Origin: Tribonema minus
Taxonomy: Eukaryota > Sar > Xanthophyceae > Tribonematales > Tribonemataceae
NCBI GenBank assembly: GCA_017506865.1
Contig: JAFCMP010000113.1
Span: forward strand, 1,054,001-1,118,000
DNA: 64,000 nt
Direction of reading: 5' to 3'
Shown here: positions 48,213 to 57,400 of the stretch, one piece after another
Layout of the letters: each line of letters opens with the position of its first letter
Position numbering within the stretch: position 1 is the stretch's first letter
The notes under the pieces: model-generated
Database searches by the model: none
Told to the model about the DNA's origin: nothing
Seen by the model: only the letters and a program-made list of their open reading frames with translations
Made by a program: the position numbers and the translations under genes

Positions 48213-50432
48213 TTATCCTCGTTTCCGCTTGCCAGCGCTACCACTTCGTTGTTGTTGTCGCCCGCCTCCCCTCCCGCCGCCGCCGCCACTGCGCCCGCCG
48301 CCGCCGCCGCTACTGTGCCCGCCGCCGCCGCGCCCGCCGCGCCCACTCTTAGGGGTAAACGTGAACTCCCTCACCAGCCCCGCGCTCGTTTTCACCACCT
48401 TGTCCCTGCCGACCCTCCTCTCCTCCTGCGTCATTTCACGCAGCCGGTCTTCCAGGGGCAGCGAGCGCTGCTGCGCGCGCTCGCGCGCCTGCGCGCGGTC
48501 CCTCTCCCCGCCGAGCGCCAGCACCGCGCTCGTGTCCTCCCCCTCGTTCAGCTCGAAGAACTTGGGTTTCGCACGCGTCGCCGGCGCCGTCTTCGGCCGC
48601 TTCGCACCCGCCGCCTTCGCCTTAGGCGTCGCCGTGCCGCCGCCGCCGCCGAGCGATCTGCGCGCCGCCGCCGCAGAGGCATCGCGCCGCGGCATCTCCA
48701 TGTCGTCGCCGTCGTCGTCGCCGCTGTCGCTGAAGCCGCCGCCGTCGCTGTCATCGTCGTCCGCGCCGACGCGCGTGAACCTGTCGCCGAGCAGCGCCGC
48801 GTCCTCCGCGCCGCTGTCCAGGTCGTCCGAGTCGCTCTCGCGCGCGCCGCCGCGGCGCCCGCGCCCCCCTCCCGGCGCGCCGCTGGGGTGGTGCCGCAGG
48901 AACTCCGCGGAGGTGTCGTCCACCTCGAAGTCGCGCGACTGGAACATCTGCGCAAAGCGGTCGTCGCCAAGGGGGTTGCTGGCGGCGACGGCGTCCGCGT
49001 CCGCGGCGGCAGCGGCGCCGCCGCGCTTGGCGAGCAGCTTCTCCGCGAGGGGGCGATTGACCGCGGGCAGCGCGCGCCGCAGCGCGATGCGCGACTTGCG
49101 CTTCTCCTCGACGCGCTCGCGCAGCTTGGCGCGCCGGTACGCCTCGTACGCGAACGGCTCGCTGACCGCGCGCAGGCGGTTGTGCAGCTGCGCCGCCATG
49201 AAGAAGCCGTGCATGTAGCCGCGCAGCAGCGGCGTGCCGACGAGGGACGCGATGCCGAGCGCCTCCACCTCGTCGCGCGTGACAAACTTGTAGTCGTCGT
49301 ACACGGTCGCCGCGTCGCCCTCCTCCAGCTCCTCCGTGAGGCTGTCGAGGAACGAGCACCAGCGCGGCGCGGGCCCCAGGGTAGGTATGTAGTACGCCAT
49401 CACGCGCGCCTGCTCGCCCGCCAGCATCAGCAGCCCGGAGTCGCCGCGCGCGTCGTGCGCGACGCACACGCCGTTGACGTTCGCCGGCGCCTCCACATTG
49501 GCCAGCACCGCGCCGTCCGCGCAGTCCCACGCCTTGACGATCTTGGCGTCGGACGAGAGCACGGCGCCGCCGCGCGCGCCGCCGCCGCCGGCGCCGCCGC
49601 CGCTGTGGAACTTGACGTCCGTCACCGGCAGGCCGTACTGGTGGTCCTTGGTGAGGAGCGGGTCGCTGGAGCGGAGGTCGTACAGCAGGCACTGCGCGGC
49701 GCTCGTGCCGACGCCCAGCGTCAGCCCGTCCGGCGCGAACGCCAGCGCCGTGACCTCCGTCTCCGCGCCCCCCCCCCCCAAGTGGAGCGACGCCACGGGC
49801 GCCTTCCCCCGCCCCCCCGCGCGCGTGTCGAACATGTGTACCCAGCCGTCGTCCGTGCCCGCGCCCAGCAGCTGGTGCACGGAGCTGAGCGCGAGCTTGT
49901 TGGTGCCGCCGTCGCCGGGCAGTGTGAGCGGCGCGCGGTAGCGGCCCTCGTCCAGGTTGAGCCTGTAGAGCTCGGGCCCGGCGCCGCCGACGATGAGGTC
50001 GCAGGCAGCCTGCTGATAGGCGAGGTCCCTGCCGAAGCGCGGTATGCGGACGGCGTGGTGCATGCCGTACGCGGCGTGGAAGGCCAGCGTGCGGTCCGCC
50101 TGCAGGAAGACGAGCTTCTCGAAGCCCGCGCTGAGGACCTCCATCGCCACGCACTCCGCGTCCAGGTGGCGCTCGAACTTCATGCTGAGCTCGGCTACCT
50201 CGTAGACTTTGACTTGCGGGGGATAGGTTCCCGTCACTATTACGAATTGCCCATCCGGAGACATTTTGATGGTCTGGCTGGCTGTGGGAAACTCGAAGTC
50301 CTGCAGAAGCTCAATTCGTCTTCGGTAGCCATCGTCTTTGCTCAGTGCCCGCTTCTGCTTGTCGTTGAGCCATTGAGGCAGCGTTTTGCCAGAGCTGAGA
50401 TTGTATATCTTGACGCCATGGATGGCGGACAT
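48213..50432 (-). CDS. NOL10: NOL10/Enp2 ribosome-biogenesis WD40 protein (intronless)
   Basis: Nucleolar protein of the small-subunit processome. About 739 residues in one exon. It matches NOL10 from its first residues (VKIYNLSSGKTLPQWL; RRRIELLQDFEFP) through the beta-propeller (CDLIVGG, YRLNLDEGRYRAPL, KDHQYGLPVTDVKF), the highly conserved LGPAPRWCSFLDSLTEELEE and TVYDDYKFVT, AYMHGFFM-like sequence, and a NUC153 motif (DDRFAQMFQSRDFEVDD). I chose the ATG at 50432 because it aligns with the family start; an in-frame ATG at 50480 would add 16 residues. The C-terminal 60 residues are an RGG/poly-Gly tail ending KRKRG, an addition typical of RNA-binding nucleolar proteins. It is the only long gene here without introns. 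Confidence 0.95.
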   Translation of the reverse strand: MSAIHGVKIYNLSSGKTLPQWLNDKQKRALSKDDGYRRRIELLQDFEFPTASQTIKMSPDGQFVIVTGTYPPQVKVYEVAELSMKFERHLDAECVAMEVLSAGFEKLVFLQADRTLAFHAAYGMHHAVRIPRFGRDLAYQQAACDLIVGGAGPELYRLNLDEGRYRAPLTLPGDGGTNKLALSSVHQLLGAGTDDGWVHMFDTRAGGRGKAPVASLHLGGGGAETEVTALAFAPDGLTLGVGTSAAQCLLYDLRSSDPLLTKDHQYGLPVTDVKFHSGGGAGGGGARGGAVLSSDAKIVKAWDCADGAVLANVEAPANVNGVCVAHDARGDSGLLMLAGEQARVMAYYIPTLGPAPRWCSFLDSLTEELEEGDAATVYDDYKFVTRDEVEALGIASLVGTPLLRGYMHGFFMAAQLHNRLRAVSEPFAYEAYRRAKLRERVEEKRKSRIALRRALPAVNRPLAEKLLAKRGGAAAAADADAVAASNPLGDDRFAQMFQSRDFEVDDTSAEFLRHHPSGAPGGGRGRRGGARESDSDDLDSGAEDAALLGDRFTRVGADDDDSDGGGFSDSGDDDGDDMEMPRRDASAAAARRSLGGGGGTATPKAKAAGAKRPKTAPATRAKPKFFELNEGEDTSAVLALGGERDRAQARERAQQRSLPLEDRLREMTQEERRVGRDKVVKTSAGLVREFTFTPKSGRGGRGGGGHSSGGGGGRSGGGGGRGGGRQQQRSGSAGKRKRG

Positions 50433-50850
50433 GTTGGCGCCGCCCGAGACAGCAACTTTGGACCGCAAAGAGCGCTGCAAGCCGCAAAGGTCTGTTGTCG
50501 GTACTTGATGTGCCGAGAGAGTGGTTCCTCAAGCTTCGCGCGCTCGTGACGGATGTACTGAACACGACCCCCTGCGGCGACGAGCAGCAACCCTGAACGA
50601 ACACCTTTGCCGCCACCACCCTCGCAAACTTCTACATCAACTGTAGACATCAACTGCAACTTGACAATCACTTCCCTCTTGAAGTTTTTTTCGATGAGAT
50701 GAGTCATGCACCCGCACGCCATCCTTTGATGCTGCGCAGTACCTCACGCAGTCCAGTAGCTCTGTTCTCAGTCGAGCGCTGCTAAACAACCCGCGCGGTT
50801 TGCGAGCTAAGCAACAAAACACTGCGGTGCGGAGCTAGTCCGCCAGAATC
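50433..50850. promoter_or_regulatory. Divergent promoter region, NOL10 and SCP2-FYVE-ABC1 gene
   Basis: The start codons are about 420 bases apart on opposite strands. No core promoter motif is clear. Bidirectional control is inferred from spacing only. Confidence 0.4.
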
Positions 50851-51490
50851 ATGAGGGAGGAGGCGATTACTCAGCTGCTAAGCGATGTGGTGCTGATGGT
50901 GAAAGGAGATGCGGATAAGGCAGCGGGTACACCGATGACTGCTTATCACCTGATCGTCAAGTCATGCTCCAAGTCCTGGATAATTACCTCAACTGGAGAG
51001 CTGCACCAACTGGCCGGCCCCAGACCACGTGCGTAATTTCGATGCACAGCAGCGCCTCCGCCGCCGTTGCTGCACATCCGGTGCAAGATACGATTCTTCA
51101 GCATTCATGGCGCAAGCTGACGTGTGTACACATCATTTGCAGTTGTACTTTTTGTTGTTGTAATTCACGAGTTGCTGCAGCATTATGTGTGTACACCCAT
51201 GCATCTTTTGTAGTTGTAATCGAGGACTTGCTTCAGCAGTAGTTCAATGGGAAATCTTTCTCCATTCGGAACTCGCTCATGGTCTCATCACCTCTCCGTG
51301 CGGCCCGTGTAATGCCCTTGCGCAGCGCTCCCTGTCCAGCCAGATGTCACCCTGACCTACGGCAGCCCGGATGTCTTCTTCAAGCTCGCCCGAGGGGAGC
51401 TCAAGGGCCAGACAGCAGTCCTCACGGGGCGCCTGGGCTTCAAAGGCGACCTCAAAAAGCTCAAGCTTCTTGCAGAGTGGTTCAAGGCCG
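50851..51490 (+). other. SCP2-like sterol-carrier domain
   Basis: Exon 1 gives the first half (VVLMVKGD, KSWIITSTGEL). Exon 2 gives the diagnostic second half, PDVTLTYGSPDVFFKLARGE followed by GQTAVLTGRLGFKGDLKKLK, the usual SCP2 pattern of a DVTL strand, a helix and a final G-x-L-x-x-K-G turn. SCP2 domains bind sterols or acyl lipids in a hydrophobic tunnel. Confidence 0.75.
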
Positions 51491-54400
51491 CGCAGGACGC
51501 CGTCGCCGCCAGCGCCAGCAGCGCCGCCTCCGAAGGCGGCCGCCGCCGCGCCTCCGCCGGCGCGCTGATGCACCGCTCGCAGTGGCAGGCCGACCACGAG
51601 GCGGCGCGCTGCAGCGTGTGCGACGCGCCCTTCGCCGTGTACCGGCGCCGCCACCACTGCCGCGTGTGCGGCCTCGTGTGCTGCGCGTCCTGCTCCACCA
51701 GCAAGGTGCGCGGGGCGCGCTGCTGCGACGCGTGCCGCCAGGAGCTGCTGCGCGGCCGCCGCGGCAGCGGCGGCGGCGGCACTGTCGCCGCCTCGCTGCG
51801 CGATGACAGCAGCAGCGTGGACGGGGGACTGGACGCGCGCGGCGGGCCCAAAGCGCTTACGGAGGAGTCAGAGGTGGTGGAGGCGCTGAAACAGCATGTT
51901 TTGGACCTGGAGCACAAGATGAAGGTCATGGACAGGGAGGTGCACTACGCGCGCGCGCGCGCGCTGCTGCGGCGCCTCAACGTCGCGCACGCGCTGCTCA
52001 TCGGCGTGCTGACGCTGACGTATTTTGCGCTCGCGCACCTGCTCGCGGCGGCCGTGCACGCTTACGTGTCGCCGACCCTCGGCAGCGTGCCGCTGCCGCT
52101 CTGGGCGGCAGCAGCGGCGACGGCGCCCCTCGCAGCGGCGGTGGCGCCGCCGGCGGCGGCAGCGCTGGCGGCGGCGGAGTGCGCGGCGGCGCCTACGCTG
52201 GCGGCTGCGGCGGCTGTCGCGGCGGTGGCGCAGCGCACGTGCACGATCGGCAACTGCTCCGAGCACCCAGCATGCGGCGGCGCTGTTCACGAGGCTGCCG
52301 CCAACAGCAGCGACGGCTATTATGGGGCGCTGGACGATGACGTGTCAACGCTCAGCAGCGGCGGCGGCAGCACAGCCGCTGCTGCCGCTGCCGCTGCGGT
52401 GCTCGACATACCTACCTACTGGGCGCTGATGCTGGTGGCAGCGCTCGCGCTCGCCGCGCACCAGGCGCTCACGCACCTGAGCTTCCAGCGGCGCGTGCGC
52501 ACGTTCATGGTGGCGAGCACCATTGTGTTCTCGCTGCGCGCGACGCGGCGCCGCACGCAGGGGATAAGCGCTGCTGAGAGCGACGAGGCGTGGGAGTCTG
52601 CGCACAAGCTGCTGGCGCCGTTCCTGTACTGGAGCATCCTGCGGCTCAAGGGACTCTGGGTCAAGGTGCGATTGGTAGCTGCCGGTATGAATGTATCATG
52701 TATGTATTGCCCTCATCGTTTCTCTGTTGCAGTGACATGAAGCAACAAGAGCCATACGTTTACATTCTGTATGCGACAAAGATGTGGTAAGCATCGCAGC
52801 TTCAATACGGGTCTCGGCTGCTATTTCAGGGCTCTAGACCACTGAAGTGCTTGCAGGGTTTTGACACTGATGTTGTGTTCGCTACAGGGCATGGTACAGG
52901 CCCTCGACGCTCTACAAAGCATCTCCAGTAATGTACCCTTTACCGCTGGGTGAGATGGCTCCTGTATCGCCGTCAGCGCTCAGCACGGGCCACATCTTGG
53001 TCATGTTCAGGCTCAGCATCGCAGCCAAATAGGGGGCTGCACTTTGTCTTATGCCAAGCCTGGCATCGCGCTGCACTCCCTGCCCGATAGGCTGCCGTAC
53101 AGCAATCCGTTCACGCTCACAGCATTCCATTCACGCTCACCGCGCTGACCACGCCCTTGAACTTCGCGCGCAGGCGTGCGCTCCTCCTCTGCAGACGCAA
53201 GGCGGTTAAGGTTATGAGCGGTGACGCGTACGCGCAGCATTTGCCAGAATGTGTACACACATACTTCAACTTGAAGTTGCAAACAGCCTCACGCTGCGCC
53301 GCGCATGCCCCCGTCTGCCCCATGCTCCACCTCCGCAGTTCGGGCAGTTCGCGTCATCGCGCGGCGACGTCATGCCGCAGGCCTTCATCGACGAGCTATC
53401 CAAACTTCAAGACTCCGTCCCCGCGTCCCCCTGGCGTGAGATCCGCAAGACCATCGAGTCAGCGCTCGGCGCGCGCGTGGAGGACGCCTTTGGGTCGGTC
53501 AGTGAGAAGGCGCTGGCGAGCGCGAGCGTCGCGCAAGTTCACAGGGGGACGCTCCACGATGGGACGGCGATCGTGGTGAAGGCGCAGCACGCGGACGTGC
53601 AGCGGCTGATGCTCAGCGACCTGAGCGACATCATGACCATCGCGCGCCTCGTCGCGTGGGCGGACCCGCAGTACAACTTCAAGCCCATCTGCGAGGAGTG
53701 GACGCGTGAGGTGAGACATTGGGTTAGGGTTAGGGTCAAAGAGGATTGAGATTAGGGTTACAGTTGGGCTGGTGGGCGGGACCTGCAGTACAACTTCAAG
53801 CCCATCTGCGAGGAGTGGACGCGCGAGGTGAGGCAGAACTAGGGTTAGGGCTAGGGCAAGGGCTAGAGCTGGGGCTAGGGTTAGGTTTCAGATCACGGAT
53901 GAGGGTTGACTTGGCGCCTTGCTATGTGGTGGATCCAAAGTACACAATCAAGCCCATGTGCAAGGAGTGGACGCGCAAAGTGCACCATAGGGTTAGGGTG
54001 AGGCTAAGAGAGATTTGTCAGAATGTTTTGGGTCAGGGTTGCGGGCAGACACACTACAATTTGAAACCCCTTTTGCGAGGGGTGGACGTGAGAGGCGGGA
54101 TGTGAGGAGCGAGGCAACGGGCCAGGGCTAGGGGTAGGGTTGGAACTTAGCGAGCCAACCTGATCCTTGGTTCAAGGTCAAAGTTGAGATGCAGGGCAGC
54201 CAAGTTTTAGTTTAGGGTGAGAGTTGGTTTCCAGCGGCGGCTGGCCTTCGCTCTGACTCACATCAAGGCTGTCAGTGTGACATTGTTGAATTTGCGCGCT
54301 TGCAAGGTCAGCAAGGGGCCCTTGGAGTTTCTCGCATCTTGGGATTCGTTCATGGCGCGCGCCACGGGCACGAAATCAAAGTTCAACTCCAATCACATCA

Positions 54401-57400
54401 CCTTTTGTTTCTTTTAAACCTAGCGGGTAGTTACAGCACCCTGAGAGGCGCTCAATGTAGCGGCACATGCAGTAGAGGCGCAGAGGATCCACAGATCAGT
54501 CAAGAGTGTGGAGATGGGGACTAGTTGAAGGGTCAGGGTCAGCTGGCCATATTGTCGACCTGCGTCAACACACGCTGGCACTCACCACCTTAACCTCTCA
54601 CTTGCTCTACAGCACCACCCCCTCACTCCACCACTCACTTGGCAAGCTGGAGCTGAACTTCAACTTATTCTGCTTTGAAACACGCATTCCCCGCGACGCA
54701 ACAGCTGGACGTCTGCTGTCCCCAGCGTCAACACCCTTAAGCACGCTTTCCACTCTCCGCCTCACTCACTTACTCACTCACTCACTTGCACCACCACCCA
54801 CTCACCCGCTCCGCAGGTGCGCAAGGAGCTGGACTTCAACTTTGAAGCCGACAACCTCGTCTGCCTGCGGCGCGCCATGGCCGACAGCGGCCTCGACGTC
54901 AAGATTCCCGAGCTCGTGCCGCAGTTCACGCGGCGCTCGCTGCTCGTCATGCGCTTCTGCCCCGGCTTCAAGGTCACCGACACGACGGCGATGGAGCGCG
55001 CCAGCCTCGACCGGCTCGCCATCATGGAGGCCGTGTGCAGGAGTTTTGCGTACCAGGTGCACATCCTGGGGCGGTTCAACGGTGACCCGCACCCCGGTAC
55101 GTGCTGCTGCTGCCGCAACCCTTGCACTAGGGTTGGCGTAGCGATTATGCCCTAGGGTTAGGGTTCATGTCGTTCGGGTAAGGTTGTGTCAGGTTTAATG
55201 GCGACCCGCACCCCGGTACGTGCTGCTGCCGCCGCAACCCTTGCACTGGGGTTGGCGTGTGGCGATTATGCCCTCGGGTTAGGGTTTAGGTCATGCTCAG
55301 TCAAGGGTTGGTTCGTGTCAGATTCAATGGTGACCCGCATCCCGGTACGTGCTGCTGCAGCCGTAACCCTTTCACTAGGGTTACTCCCGCCGCCCTTGCA
55401 CTAAGTGGGGTTAGTTTTTGTAGTGGTTATACCCTAGGGTAAAGGTTCAGGTCATGCTCATTTAAGGGTAGGGTGTGTCAGTTGCAACGGGGACCCGCAC
55501 CCTGGTACGTGTGTCCCGCGCTGCAACCCTTGCACTAGAGTTACTGTTGCCGCCCTTGCACTAGGGTTACTGTTGCCGCCCTTGCACTAGGGTCAGCTAG
55601 TAGCGGTTGTGCCCTAAAGTTAGGGTCAAGGCCGTTCTTTTGCTCTATATAACTTTTCAGAAGAAAAATCCAAGCAAGGTCAGGGTCAGGTTGTGTCAGG
55701 TTCAACGGTGACCCGCCCGCCGCCGGCACCCTGCCCTAGGGTGTAGTTGATGCATTTGTGGTATTATTAGGTTGCGTCAGGGTCAACGGTGACCTGCTGT
55801 ATGTGCCGCCACCGCCGTTGCACTAGGGTTAGCGTCTTATGGTCATGCCCTAGGGTAGGTAAGGCTAGGTTATGCGAGGTGCACGGTTCACCGGCCACCT
55901 GCGCCTCGCCTAACCCTAACCCTCAGTTTAACCTAACCCTTCGCACCGGGCATGTGTGCCGCGGCTGCCTTCGTCTCAGCATCATAAGGTCTAGGTAATG
56001 GTGAGGGTCAGGTTAGGGTTAGGGTTAGGGTTAGGGTGAGGGCCAGGGCCCCTATTTTGATTGCTGATGTGTCTGGACTTCGGCCCAAGGTTTTGATACC
56101 GCGTCCTCACCCTTGTGTTTAGACTCCCGTGTAGGATGAAATGCCTGTGTATGTCACCTCAGTGTATCGTTGCTCCTCGATCTTGCAGGCAACATTTAAA
56201 GTAATTGAGACGTTTGTGAGGGTCCTCACCGTCCTATATGAAAAACGAATCAAAAAGATCGTTGAGCTCTAGGTGACAAGGGATGGTTAGCTGCAAGTGC
56301 CTTCCACCGATAACCGTGGTCGCCGCTGCTGCAGTCATTGGCCACGAGTCAAACAGTGCCACCATAACCACAGTAGGCAAAAAGACTTCTGTGTGCAAGC
56401 TTTTAAGCGTTCGAGGCATGGGTGTTCAGTATGGACAGGTCTCACGTGTTCGGTAGGCCAGCTCCAGCCGGCAGCCCAACACAGAGGTTCAGCAGCTAGT
56501 GACAGCGCTCTTGAATGCGCGTAGTGCAGAGGTGATGGGCGGGTTTTGAACCAATCCATGCGGCGACATTGAGGCTCCAGGTTGTTTAGTACGAGCTATC
56601 CGTAGCTATATATGTAACCTCAGTGCGCCGCTGTCCTAGTACCTCGCAGGCAACATTCTCATCGAGACTTTCACTGATGAAGCCGGCTGCCCCAGCGCTC
56701 GCCCCGTGCTGCTCGACTGGGGCCTCGCCAAGCAGCTGCCGGAGCACCTTCGCCTCGCGTTCAGCAAGTTTGTGTACGCGGCCAGCGAGATGGACGTCGT
56801 CAACATGCTGGAGAGCCTCGACGACATGGGCATGGTGCTCAACAGGTGACGCCCCAACTGTAACCCTCATCCCGCAGCCCTAGTTCAACCTTGACATGGA
56901 ATCTCCAACATATAACTCCTTGTAGGATTGTAGCGGGGGCATGGTACTCAGCAGGTGGGACGAACAGGTCAGTGAATCAATCTGACTGTCTTTGGTGAAT
57001 CTGACAAGTAGTTCAAGTTCAAGATGAACTTTCCCAACCCGCATGCATTCTAACATAGAATTCCTCATTTGAACAGGGTTATGGGACTCAACAGGTGTGG
57101 TGAGCCAGTCGCGCTTCCTTCGGCACGCAGACAGATGCTTGCGGTCTTTCTCTGACTCCAATGCCAAGCAATCCCAAGCACCTGGACTTTCAACTGGAAA
57201 CCGCAGCGCAGCCTGAACAGTCACTTGCGATATGGCGGAAGCTGCAGGATTCGTGTCATCATGCAAGAAGGTCACTGTGTGAGTATCACATCTGCGGTAC
57301 TTGTAAATCATCAGTTCATTCAACCCTGACGCCAGATCTGAACTTACCTTGTCACGATCACCATTAATATACCGGCACTGTCTGGAGCCTGACCTTATCA

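Noticed and set aside
48751-50154. 467-codon minus-strand frame overlapping NOL10
   Set aside because: Out-of-frame shadow of NOL10, rich in Arg, Gly and Ala with no domain.
48159-50549. Open frame of 796 codons on the plus strand opposite NOL10
   Set aside because: It is a GC-driven antisense shadow: Arg/Ala-rich with no family signature, while the minus frame matches NOL10 along its whole length.
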